From: Annona cherimola
Lineage: Eukaryota; Streptophyta; Magnoliopsida; Magnoliales; Annonaceae
Direction: 5' to 3'
DNA: 64,000 nt
Assembly (NCBI GenBank): GCA_030490835.1
Contig: CM059973.1
Span: forward strand, 48,922,008-48,986,007
Below are positions 23,956 to 34,919 of this stretch, in pieces (position 1 is the stretch's first letter; every line of letters starts with the position of its first letter). Below the pieces are notes generated by a model. The model saw only the letters and a list, made by a program, of their open reading frames with translations, ran no database searches and had not been told where the DNA came from. Position numbers and translations under genes: made by a program.

Positions 23956-25012
23956 GTAAGCAAGCAACTTTTCTAAATGAATTTCTATTTATTAAAATTT
24001 CTTTGAAATAATTGTAAAAGATGTTTTAACTGCTTTTCTTGATTTAACAAATGTTATTTGAAATTCATTTCTAAATTTTTATGGATGGCCATTCCTTAGT
24101 TCACTAGGTATTTTAAATTGATTTATATAATTGTTTTATGATAAATGAAAACTATTGTCCTGTGATATAATGTGTGAAAAATCATGCTAGCATGTCATGG
24201 ATAAATTCATGTGCACAATGCATAAGGTTCACCTTAAAGGAATAAGCGGACCGATTGTCCCTCTTTGGTGTTACCGAGTCACTAAAATAGGTCAAGAGCC
24301 GGCGGCGTCTCCTTGTGTGAAAGGAGATGAAGACGGATGGTCGCCTAGCTAGCCTCCATCCTAAGGGATCATGAATTCATTCATTATTGGGTCATTGTAT
24401 ATCCTCGAGGGGGTATAAGGTTGCTTTCCCTGATGATTTTAAATAAAAGATTTCTGCTCCGCAGGTAGCTGATTACTTGATAAGTGTCTCTACTAAATGG
24501 AGAGAAACCTTTTTGTTGAAAAAGATTTCCTTTAAAATGATTTGCTTGGAAATATATAATGCTTGCTTATTGAGTGTTCAACTCACGTTTTTGTTTTTCA
24601 AACCCATAGACAGGTGAATGAAGAGACTTAGCAGAGGATCGCTTAAGCAAGAGAAAAACTTTCGCAGTCATGATGATGTAGTAGAACTTATGCTGAATGG
24701 ATGTAACTAAGTTATTGTTTTCATATGGACAACTATGATTATAACATGCAGTGACATCTGATTTAGGAAAATGTTGAAATGTTTCTGATTTACAGGCATC
24801 ATTGTGTGTTGAATGGATGGAAATGACTTAGTTATTACCTAAGATATAATTATGAGGAAATAAACTTCTATGAAAATATATTTAAAATGGATAATTATCC
24901 GTTGAAAAACTCACGGTGTGACAGGGCAACAATCCTGATCACGTTTACCAGTCAATATCGATCCCGAGGTAAGGCTCAGGATGTGACGCTCAGGTTGGGG
25001 CGCCACAAAGCT

Positions 25013-25024
25013 TGGTATCAGAGC
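25013..25024 (+). promoter_or_regulatory. Primer binding site, initiator Met tRNA type
   Basis: TGGTATCAGAGC, five bases after the 5' LTR end (25007). Confidence 0.92.
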
Positions 25025-25032
25025 ATGGACTG

Positions 25033-25194
25033 GTAAATAGGTGTGGAAAAGTCTAAGTCTAATGATAAAACATGATATATATGGTTCTATGAGAATTTTA
25101 TAGGTCATTATCATGATATATGATGATGTGTTGCAAAATGATTTGCAATGTGTTATTTTTAGTATATAACTAATGCAGTTATATATTTGAACAG
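25033..25194 (+). other. Putative leader intron before the upstream ORF
   Basis: Donor-like GGACTG/GTAAATAG at 25033 and acceptor-like ATATATTTGAACAG at 25194 enclose a very AT-rich 162 nt stretch. The next base begins the ATG of the upstream ORF. Removal would join the primer-site leader directly to that ATG. Inferred from consensus only. Confidence 0.4.
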
Positions 25195-25967
25195 ATGGTC
25201 GATAAGGGAAAATGAGTGATGAGTGCAAAAGAATTAAAGAAGGAGATGGAAGAAGAAAATAAACGAAAAATCGAAGAGAGTGTTAATAGGTGGTTAGAAT
25301 CACAATGTGATGCAGATCCTTTTTCATCAGCACCTCCAAGTTTTCCTCCTATACAGCATCCACCTTTCTGCAGAATAGATCCCAGCAGAAGCCAAACATT
25401 GTGGAGTCTAGCAGCAGGGCTCCTAGAGCTGAGAATATACCGGCTTATCATTCTGGATCTTTAGGAACCTTTCGTATGCCCAGAGATTTTATATCCCCTC
25501 AGGAACTGCAGCGGTTTTGGAATAGTACTCCAGCACCTGTACCTCCTACTTCTGGACCTTGGTATAAATTTGAAGGTGGATATCTCCAATTCCGTTATGG
25601 AAAGACTTGGGAGAGCATCCGACAGAGGAAAAAAGATATGGTTCCTTTTATAGAGGAGGGTCATGCCAGAGGGTTTATAGAGCCACCTGAAACTACTCCC
25701 CGTCCTGGTGAAGTTATGATTCATATGGATAGAAGTACGGGAAGGTTGTTTTCAATGGCTGCACCATTACAATATCTGGAACCAATAGTAGAGGAAGAAG
25801 GAAATGGTAATGATAGTGAAAGCAGTAGTGATAGTAGTGACAATAATGGTGGAGGAGGAAACAATCATGCTTGGTCCGATACTAACTTTATTGCAGAGGA
25901 ACCTACCGAGGTATCGCCTAGGCATAAGCATTATCATTTCTTTGGTAGGAGAGTGGGTAAGCGTTGA
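25195..25967 (+). pseudogene. Unrecognised ORF upstream of gag in the Tekay-type element ('ORF0')
   Basis: It begins at ATG 25195 (MVDKGK), has a TGA at 25213-25215, and continues in frame with a lysine/glutamate-rich stretch (KELKKEMEEENKRKIEE). Around 25340-25430 the frame changes, and a second part reads about 185 codons to TGA at 25965. That part includes MPRDFISPQELQRFW, SGPWYKFEGGYLQFRYGKTW, RGFIEPPETTPRPGEV and an acidic/serine tail (about 25800-25850). In sum about 255 codons, rich in aromatic residues in the middle. I know no gag, pol or zinc-finger family that fits. It lies between primer site and gag, where chromoviruses normally have only a leader; Ogre/Tat elements do have an ORF there, but I see no specific resemblance. 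No function is assigned. Confidence 0.6.
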
Positions 25968-26303
25968 GTTTTCTTTATTTTATGAACTTTAATATGTATA
26001 ATTATGAAATCAGGAGACTTTGATAAGAGATGTTGTACTTATGTATGGTGTGATGTATGTAAAATATGAGTGTGATATTGTAACATAATGTGTGATGTTA
26101 GGAAACTAAGGGTTATGGAATGTATAATAATATATGTTTGTTAATGTGAATAATATATGAAATATTGTGAATATGGATGGTTATGAATGTTTATGATGCT
26201 GATTGTGCAAATAGATTCTTAAATTTTATGCTGATAATGTATATATATGATGATGATCTAACTTTAATTATAAATGAAAGATCATATACCTTTATATATT
26301 CAG
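25957..26303 (+). other. Putative intron between ORF0 and gag
   Basis: Donor-like GAGTGG/GTAAGCG at 25957, at the very end of ORF0, and acceptor-like TTATATATTCAG at 26303, ten bases before the gag ATG. The enclosed 347 nt is strongly AT-rich with no coding signal, unlike both sides. Simple joining here does not put ORF0 in frame with gag, so the outcome of such splicing is unclear. Confidence 0.35.
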
Positions 26304-26312
26304 AAAAGCATC

Positions 26313-27283
26313 ATGGTGGAAACAAGATTAGGAAGAAGAACAAACAAAGGAAAAGAAGTTGTTCAGGAAATCCCTAGCCAACATGAGATGGGAGAAACTA
26401 GTAAACCGAAAAGGGCGGAACCTGAATCCAATAGTGAAAGTTCAAGAATGTGATAAAGACGAGAAAGTGTAGGTCCAGAACAAAATGTAGAAGAAGGAAG
26501 TGAGGCAAGGCAGGCACGGCTTATAGAAGAAAGGGTAGCGGCAACAGTTAAAGAGGCAATGCAGCAAGCTACTCATGATTAGGCAGCGCAGACAGCAGAT
26601 ATTATTCAAGGGTTGCGGGAAAGAACACAGCAGGCCCAGTTAGGCAGTACCGAAAGAGATAGAGTCATTCCAACGGCTGGCCCGACCCCCATGATAGCAT
26701 CCACAGCAGATGAAAATCAGTTAATGGAAGCAGATAGAAAGGAAATTATACATTCTTGGCTCAGAGACCCCTAAAATTTTCAGGAGAACCTGATCCGACA
26801 CAAGCGGAACAATGGATAACGGAGATTAAGAAATTATTTAGAATCTCTCCATGTAATGATCGGCAGAAGGTATTGTGCGCTACACATTTATTGATTAAGG
26901 ATGTGCATGAATGGTGGGAAACGATGTTGGTCACGATGCCACAACCAGAAGAGGTATCATGGCCAACATTTGTTGAGGAGTTTAATAAGGAATATCTTCC
27001 TGTTGGTTTACAAAGTCAGAAAGTGATAGAATTTGAAAGGCTTTATCAGGGAAGAATGTCTGTTACCGAATACGCTACTAAGTTTAATGCCTTAGTTTGA
27101 TATGTGCCTTGGATTGCGAATGAGCCAAGTAATAAGGCACAGAGATTCCAGCAAGGACTGAGGCCGTATATCAGAGAAAGCCTATCTCCCTTGTTAATTA
27201 AGGATTATGCTTCATGTCTTGAATGAGCCAGAGCATTGGAAATTGAGGCATTAAGAACACAGGAATTAAGGTTTGGATAAAAA
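26313..27283 (+). pseudogene. Gag (matrix/capsid part) of the Tekay-type element
   Basis: It starts at ATG 26313 (MVETRLGRR). The charged N-terminal part has TGA-TAA and TAG stops (about 26452 and 26581) and a frame change near 26750. The retrotransposon gag core then reads RPLKFSGEPDPTQAEQW, AATHLL-type CATHLLIKDVHEWWE and FNKEYLPVGLQSQKVIEFE. Further stops at 27098-27100 (TGA), 27224-27226 (TGA) and 27278-27280 (TAA) are all explained by C-to-T changes of CGA or CAA codons. Gag would assemble the particle around element RNA. Confidence 0.85.
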
Positions 27284-28105
27284 ATGTTTGGTTTTGGAAC
27301 AAAGGAAACTGAATCAGGTAAAGAAAAGGGTAAGAAGGGAAATGTAAAGAGAGGACAAGGAGCACCAAAGAATAAGCTCCTGCCTTTCTGTAGAAAATGT
27401 CAAAGGCGACATTCAGGCGAATGCCTAAAAGGATCAAATCGGTGCTATAAATGCGGGCAAGCAGGCCATATAGCCAAGGAATGCAGAACGGGTGAAGTAA
27501 AGATCATTAAATGTTATATTTGTGACCAAACAGGACATATCGCTCCGAATTGTCCGAATAAAGCACAAACATCCCAAGGTCGTGGAAGACCCGCACAACT
27601 CAGGATACCGGGAACAGCGAATATGCAGGGAACTACTGCGAATCCGGTACATGTGCATGCTTTGACTCGGACTGAATCTAAGGAACAAGAAGAGAAGGTG
27701 GTCTCAGGTATGGTTTACATTTTAGGAAATTCGGTAGTTGCTTTGTTTGATTCTGGTGCTAGTCACTCATTCATAGCATGTCAATTTGTGGCCACCCATG
27801 CACTACCGGTAGAGGAAACCAATGAGATAATTCATGTAGAGTCCCCTGTATATCGGTTAGCCAGTGTTGGCCAAGTATGCAAAGCATGCCCAATTAGAAT
27901 AGAATCATTGATTTTAGAAGCCAATTTTATCCTATTACCTATGACAGAATTTGATGTGATATTGGGGATGGATTGGTTGAGTCAGTGGGGAGCTACAATT
28001 GATTGTAAAAATAAGAAAGTTCAGTTAGAAAAAGCTCTAGAAAAAGAGATAGTCATCGGAAAGCTAAGACAGCCTAAAACCACTACGATATTAATACATT
28101 CATGA
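27284..28105 (+). pseudogene. Nucleocapsid and protease of the Tekay-type element
   Basis: Continues the gag frame. Zinc knuckles CYKCGQAGHIAKEC and CYICDQTGHIAPNC (CX2CX4HX4C) lie near 27442 and 27514, after an incomplete one, CRKCQRRHSGEC. The aspartic protease follows with the active-site ALFDSGASHSFIA near 27745 and FDVILGMDWLSQWGA near 27951. This 273-codon stretch is the longest intact frame of the element. It ends at TGA 28103-28105; a one-base frame change to the RT frame (from 28102) is needed to continue. Confidence 0.88.
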
Positions 28106-29509
28106 AAGCGGTCAAAATGATTCGCCAAAGGTGTCAAGCTTATCTGGTATCAGTTAATGTGGAGAAAGGCATGGAGATAGAAATAAATCAAACTTCAGTG
28201 GTTAAGGAATTTCCTGATGTATTTCCAAAGGAATTGACCATGTTACCTCTGTAAAGGGAAATGGATATGACTATTGATATCATACCAGGTACAGCTCCAA
28301 TCTCAAAGGCTCCATACAGAATGGCACCAGCTGAAATGAATGAGCTGAGAACTTAGATACAGGAGCTGTTAGATAAAGGTTTTATCAGACCCAATGTATC
28401 ACCCTGGGGAGCTCCGGTATTATTTGTGAGAAAGAAAGATGGAAGTTTGAGATTATGCATTGATTATCGGGAATTAAATAAGGTCACAGTGGAAAATAAA
28501 TACCCATTGCCCAGAATTGATGATTTGTTTGATCAATTACAAGGAGCTACCACATTTTCTAAGATTGATTTACAGTCAGGGTATCATCAGTTAAGAATAC
28601 GTCCGACCGATGTTCATAAAACAGCTTTTCGAACTAGGTATAGACATTATGAATAGGGTATTTTGGGACTATCTTGATCAATTTATGGTGGTATTTATTG
28701 ATGATGTTCTGATTTACTCAAAGACAGAGAAAGAACATGAATTTCATTTACGTAAGGTATTGGAAAGGTTGAGAAGAGAGAAATTGTATGCTAAACTAAA
28801 GAAGTGTGAATTTTGGCTAAAACAAGTAGGATTTCTGGGTCACATAATAACAGAACAAGGAATTCAAGTTGATCCTCAAAAGATTGAGGCAATTTTGAAA
28901 TGGCAAAGGTCGACGACCATTACAGAAATTCGAAGTTTTCTTGGCTTGGCAGGGTATTACAGAAGATTTGTTAGAGGATTTTCTCAATTATCGGCTCCGT
29001 TAACAAAATTGACTCGTAAAGGAGTCAAGTATGTATGGTCTGAGGAATGTGAGCGCAGTTTTCAAGAATTAAAGCAACGGTTAGTGGAAGCACCTATTCT
29101 AACCCTACCTGAAGGAAATGATGGTTTTGTGGTATATAGTCATGCTTCGAGGAAAGGTTTGGGTTGTGTATTAATGCAAAAAGGCAAGGTGATAGCTTAT
29201 GCATCACGACAGTTGAAGCCCAATGAGGTTAATTACCCCACTTATGATTTGGAATTAGCAGCAGTGGTGTTTGCTTTAAAAATATGGAGACATTACCTGT
29301 ATGGTACTAGATGTGAAATTTATACAGATCATAAAAGCCTTAAGTATATCTTCACACAAAAGGAATTGAATATGAGACAAAGGAGATGACTTGAGTTATT
29401 AAAATATTATGATTTGGAGATACTATATCATCCAGGTAAGGAAAATGTAGTAGCCGATGGATTAAGCAGAAATGTCAGCATGGCGCATCTTATCACAAAA
29501 CAATAAGGG
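28102..29509 (+). pseudogene. Reverse transcriptase and RNase H of the Tekay-type element
   Basis: Stops at 28252-28254 (TAA) and 28354-28356 (TAG) precede the RT core, [20 protein letters not shown]. The frame ends at TATGAATAG near 28650: the usual FLVMPFGLTNAP block is missing, consistent with a small deletion between ATGAA repeats. The catalytic FIDDVLIYS is present at 28694. RNase H starts near 29117, with [13 protein letters not shown] where the family has SDAS, so the first catalytic Asp is His (29141-29143), then [26 protein letters not shown] (29387) and TAA (29504) follow. The enzyme converts element RNA to DNA in the cytoplasmic particle; this copy cannot. Confidence 0.88.
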
Positions 29510-31032
29510 TTGCTTCAGGAAATAAGACAGTTAGAATTGATTGTATGTCCCCCTGGAGTTCAAACAAGGTTATCACAAATGTACATACAGTCATTGTTGT
29601 TTGATCAAATTAAAATTGCACAGCAACAAGATGCAAATCTACATGCCCATGTGGAGAAAATGAAGAGAAAAGGATTGACAGAATTTTCTGTGGATGAGCA
29701 ATGTATGTATCGATACAAAAGTCGTTTATGCATACCTAGTACAACTGAGTTGAAGGAGCAAATTCTTAAGGAAGCACATTTTTCACCCTTTTCCATTCAT
29801 CCAGGAAGCACTAAGATGTATCAGGATCTCAAGAAAGTATATTGGTGGAATAATATGAAAAGAGAGATTGCTGAATATGTAGCAAAGTGCCTAACTTGCC
29901 AAATAGTGAAAGCTGATCATCAAAAGTTATCTGGAAAATTACAATCTCTGGAAGTTCCCAAATGGAAATGGGATGATATTACTATGGATTTCATTGAAGG
30001 ACTACCTAAGACTCATCTTGGAAATGATTCTATATGGGTAATCGTTGATCGATTATCTAAAGTTGCTCATTTTATACCCATAAAAAGAACATACACCGCA
30101 GAGAGATTAGCCAAAGTCTACTATAAGGAGATAGTACGACTACATGGAGTGCCTAAATCAATAGTTTCCGATCTTCCGATCGAGACACAACATTCACATC
30201 TCGATTCTGGAAAAGTTTGCACAAAACCCTAGGCACCCAACTCAAGTTCAGTACCGCATTTCATCCCCAGACAGATGGATAGACAGAGCGAGTCAATCAA
30301 ATCATCGAGGATATGCTTCGTATGTGTACCTTGGAATTTGGTGGTTCATGGGATGAATATGTATCTATAGCTGAATTCCCATATAATAACAGCTATCAGG
30401 CTAGTATTCAAATGGCTCCATTCGAGGCATTGTATGGACGTCAATGTCGAACGCCGTTGAACTGGGATGAAGTTGGAGAAAAGAAGCTAGCCCCAGATTT
30501 GTCTCAGAAAATGGCAAACAAAGTACAAATTATTCGCCAGTGTATACTCACAGCCCAGAGTTGGCAGAAGAGTTATACAGATTGTAAAAGAAAAGATCTA
30601 AATATCCAAGTTGGCGAACATGTATTCATCAAAATCACGCCATTCAAGGGAGTTACGAGATTTGGAAAAAGGGGTAAGCTGAATCCCAGGTATATTGGAC
30701 CATTTGAAGTGTTGGAGAAAATTGGAAAGTTAGCTTATAAGATTGCTTTACCTCCGGCACTTGCCTTAGTACACAATGTTTTTCATATTTCCATGTTTAG
30801 GAAATATGTAGTAGATCTGACCCTTGTACTGGTAGCAGAAAACCTACCAATCCAAGATCATTTGAATTATGAGGAAAGACCCATTCGAATCTTGGATCAT
30901 AAGATACAGAAGCTTCAGAATAGAGAAAAAGAATATGTAAAGATTCAGTGGAATCGATATTCCGAAGGCGAAGCTACATGGGAATTAAGGGAGGAAGTAG
31001 AAAGGAAATACCCCCAGTTATTTAAAGAATAA
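29510..31032 (+). pseudogene. Integrase and chromodomain of the Tekay-type element
   Basis: Same frame as RNase H to 30232. The zinc-binding HHCC region (HPGSTKMYQDLKKVYWW, CLTCQIVK) starts near 29800, and the core has WDDITMDFIEGLP and VIVDRLSKVAHFIPI. At 30166-30181 TTCCGATC is tandemly duplicated, shifting the frame just after the second catalytic Asp (SIVSD). The catalytic-Glu part ([19 protein letters not shown]) lies after the shift with a TAG at 30280. The C-terminal half (30313-31032) is intact: LYGRQCRTPLNW, LNPRYIGPFEVLEKIG, then a chromodomain (ILDHKIQKLQN, VKIQWNRYSEGEATWE) that in this group binds heterochromatin marks. Confidence 0.9.
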
Positions 31033-31060
31033 ACGGTTTTGGGACGAAACCTATTATAAG

Positions 31061-31070
31061 AGGGGGAGGA
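31061..31070 (+). promoter_or_regulatory. Polypurine tract of the Tekay-type element
   Basis: AGGGGGAGGA, one base before the 3' LTR start at 31072. It follows the chromodomain stop codon by about 30 bases. Confidence 0.9.
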
Positions 31071-31071
31071 T

Positions 31072-34000
31072 TGTGAAATCGTAGTTTGTATAGAAGTCAT
31101 GTAAATGATATTGAATAAACTATGTAAGAATGATGTGTTCATCTTTGAAGTATTTGTAATTTTTAAGATTTTTGCAGTTAGGTCATCTGTGTGAATGGGA
31201 TGGTGGGTTTAAATTTCCTAAGTGAAAATAATGTGGTTTAGTATGATTGAAATATCATATTAAAGATGGATAAATATTAGCATGCTATAAAAAGTCTAAT
31301 TAAATCTCATAAATGATTAATGAAGATTGGGAGGTTAATTATAGAACCAAGTTGAGATAATATTGAAAAATTCATGACTTGGAGACCTTAAGTTGGATTA
31401 AGGTGAAATTTGAGGGGGAAGCATATAATTTTATGATTAATCTCATGGAAAAATTAGATTATGAAAATTTTGAGGAAAATTGATCATCACCGTTCAAAAC
31501 TTAAAATGATCATAACTTGGGCTAGAAAGATCGAATTAAGATGAAATTTGAAATGAACGGATAAAATTATGAAATTAAGGTTTTGGATGGATTTGATCAT
31601 GCAAATGAATAAGGGATTAAACTATCTCGAAATTAGGATGAGAGATTTGATTTATCAAATCATAACGTAAATAGCATTTATGATGAAATTATATAAAATA
31701 AATAAATGAAAGAAGAAAAATTTGAGGTGTCAAAAGAGGGTAATTTGTAGGGTATTATGTAAATTATTAAAATTGAGAAAATTCCTGCAATTATCTCTTA
31801 ATTAAATACATAATTAATGGGTCAAATGGAAAATGGAAGAAGTGGCAGATTATGGACGTCCAAACAGCCTTGTAGCTGGATTTTTGGAATTTTTTAATAA
31901 TAAAATGTATACCCAAAGTCAACAAGGAGTTAATGTATATAATTTTACATTAAATTAAAGTGAATTCGGATTTATTAGGAGCTGAATTTGACTGTTGAAT
32001 GGAAAATGAAAAAGTGGACAGCGACATGTATCCAGGTTGATGTGGACGGTTTTGGCAGCTCAATGCATTGTTTATAATTTTTTTATTAACCTAAATTGAC
32101 CCTAAATTCCCTACACTACTAGATAATTAATTGAGTAATTAAATAAAGCTGTAAAAAAATTTATTATGATGAGAACATCTGCTGCAAAGTTGGACGTGAG
32201 CAGACATCAAAAAATGGACAGCAAAAAAGGTGGCCGTTCAGGTGGCCAGAAAAGTGATTTTTTATATTTTTAAAAATTGTAAAATGCATGAATAAATAGC
32301 CTAGGTAGTAGGGAATGTAAATATGCATTTATTAGTTGCGAAATTCGTTGAAAACATTTTCAAAATGGCAGCTGATGGTGGACGTGCAACAGATGGGCAG
32401 ATTGGTGTTAATTAAATGCAATGGATAATTAGTGGAATTATAATTAAGGAAAAAATAATTTTAATGGCCCAAAATCTGCCATGTCAGCAAAGAGGATAGG
32501 AATGCATTGGAATTTTCATGGATGATGTGGCATGTGGGGCCCATTTGCTGGAAATTTCCAGCTAATAGCATATAAGCTAGGGGACGTCCAATGCATAGGG
32601 CTGGGTACTTAGAAAAATTCTGGAATTTTTGAGCTCCCATTTTCATAGCAGCTCACGTCCCTCTTTTCACTCCTTTCAAACACAAAAATTTATGGTAGAA
32701 ACCAAGAAAGAAAAGGAGGAGTTTAGAAGAAGAAGTTGCTTGAGAAAAGGAGAAGTGAAGTAGCACACAACACAAGTAAGTAGATGGTTTGAGTTCAAGT
32801 TATTCTACTCTAGTTTTTCTAAGAAAATTGTGAGCTATGTATGTGTTTCATAATGGAAATTTAATGAAGAGTTATGATTCTTTTCATTAAGGAATTTAAT
32901 GGAAAATTATAGCAAGTAGTATAGTTAAGAATTAGAGGTAAGTAGGAAGAGTGTTTAGTGTGATGAATAAGCTTTTACTCTAGCTTAATCATGCTGAAAT
33001 TTTGTTTTAAGTTGATGTTTAGATTAGTGAATGTATTCACATGATAAATCATGATTTATTTTTTATTATATCTGAAATTTAGCATGTGTTGTGAAGTATA
33101 GAAGGTAAGTTAGTTATGGTATCGTCTAAGACCTGAAATTCACTTCTAAATGATGAAAATGATAAAGGAAATTATTCAAATAAATTTTGAATGAAATATA
33201 GGGTAAAATAACATAAATATAGGAAACTTTGGACGTGAATAAGGGAATTATATAAACTGCCTAAATTCGGACTCTAACAGAAGTGAGAAGTGGACGTTCA
33301 AATGGTGTAAACGGGTACCCTATGCATGTGGAAAATGTTTCTGTTTTGCAAATAACTTATATATGGATTTTAAATATGTGAAAATGCATTGAATTTAGGG
33401 CAAATAAATTGAGATAAATTTCTGGAATTAAACAGATAAAAATCTGTTTATGTTAGAGTATCAAAAGAGACGTATAAAGTGTGAAAATTGGATGTCAAAG
33501 TGGCTGTTTTTGTAATTTCGAGAATTACGAATTAAAAATTAGTTAAAATGCATTAATTAGGTGTTAAATGAAGTTAATAAACTTGCTGAATTAGTGGATA
33601 ATTTTTTGATTTGAAAAATTTTAAGAAATATATGAATTAGACGTAGTTAGACGCACATATGAGAAGCAAAGCACATGATTAAATGAGTAATGCAATATGT
33701 AAAATATTAAAATGAAAAAATATGTTAAAATATTATGGAAAAACATGAAATGCATTGCTGAATTGATAATCTCAAATTTATTAGTATATGGAAATTAAAT
33801 ATGAAGCATAATGAATAGTTGAGATACGTAAGGGTTTAAAGGATGCATACCCGACTTGGAAACTAAACGGGTTATGAATATTTATGGAAATGGGTTGGAA
33901 AACTAAATCAATGTAAGCAAATAGCATTTATATAGAAATTATGTTATTCTGTTATAGGCAAAGGAAAGGAAAAGGTTGATCCGGGAAGCTCTCACGAACA

Positions 34001-34914
34001 AGGTAAGCAAGCAACTTTTCTAAATGAATTTCTATTTATTAAAATTTCTTTGAAATAATTGTAAAAGATGTTTTAACTGCTTTTCTTGATTTAACAAATG
34101 TTATTTGAAATTCATTTCTAAATTTTTATGGATGGCCATTCCTTAGTTCACTAGGTATTTTAAATTGATTTATATAACTGCTTTATGATAAATGAAAACT
34201 GTTGTCCTGTGATATAATGTGTGAAGACGGATGGTCGCCTAGCTAACCTCCATCCTAAGGGATCATGAATTCATTCATTATTGGGTCATTTTATATCCCC
34301 CAGGGGGTATAAGGTTGCTTTCCCTGATGATTTTAAATAAAAGATTTCTGCTCTGCAGGTAGCTGATCACTTGATAAGTGTCTCTACTAAATGGAGAGAA
34401 ACCTTTTTGTTGAAAAAGATTTCCTTTAAAATGATTTGCTTGGAAATATATAATGCTTGCTTATTGAGTGTTCAACTCACGTTTTTATTTTTCAAACCCA
34501 TAGACAGGTGAATGAAGAGACTCAGCAGAGGAGCAAATAAAATATCGCTTAAGCAAGAGAAAAACTTTCGCAGTCATGATGATGTAGTAGAACTTATGCT
34601 GAATGGATGTAACTAAGTTATTATTTTCATATGGACAACTATGATTATAACATGCAGTGACATCTGATTTAGGAAAATGTTGAAATGTTTCTGATTTACA
34701 GGCATCATTGTGTGTTGAATGGATGGAAATGACTTAGTTATTACCTGAGATATAATTATGAGGAAATAAAATTTTATGAAAATATATTTTAAATGGATAA
34801 TTATCCGTTAAAAAACCCGTCGTGTGACAGGGCAATAATCCTGATCACGTTTACCAGTCAATATCGATCCCGAGGTAAGGCTCAGGATGTGACGCTCGGG
34901 TTGGGGGCGTCACA
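31072..34914 (+). repeat. 3' LTR of the Tekay-type element
   Basis: 3843 bp. It differs from the 5' LTR by few substitutions, a replaced patch near 31197-31215, a 7 bp loss near 33780, and a 153 bp deletion (5' LTR 24178-24330 absent) joined at a TGAA microhomology near 34225. A mini-exon equivalent is retained at about 33956-34000. Confidence 0.93.
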
Positions 34915-34919
34915 TATAA

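Larger units (their letters stand above)
21030..25007 (+). repeat. 5' LTR of the Tekay-type element
   Basis: 3978 bp, TGTG...CACA. It has a TATA-like CATATAAG at 22521, several GGACGT(C/T/G) motifs (for example near 21814, 22145, 22331, 22532), and splice-like sites at 22724/22725, 23910/23911, 23955/23956 and 24609 or 24613. A GC-rich block at 24225-24360, shared with the other Tekay LTRs, is deleted from the 3' LTR. Confidence 0.93.
21030..34914 (+). mobile_element. Complete Ty3/gypsy chromovirus element (Tekay/Del-type) with giant LTRs
   Basis: Flanked by perfect TATAA duplications (21025-21029 and 34915-34919). LTRs of 3978 and 3843 bp open TGTGAAATC and close in CACA. The order is initiator-Met primer site, an extra upstream ORF, gag, protease, RT, RNase H, integrase, chromodomain, polypurine tract. 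The integrase tail (VHNVFHISMFRKYV, then ILDHKIQKLQNREKEYVKIQW) places it in the Tekay/Del group, which targets heterochromatin through the chromodomain. The LTRs look about 99% identical by eye, so insertion is fairly recent, yet at least eleven coding lesions are present. It is now non-autonomous. Confidence 0.93.
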
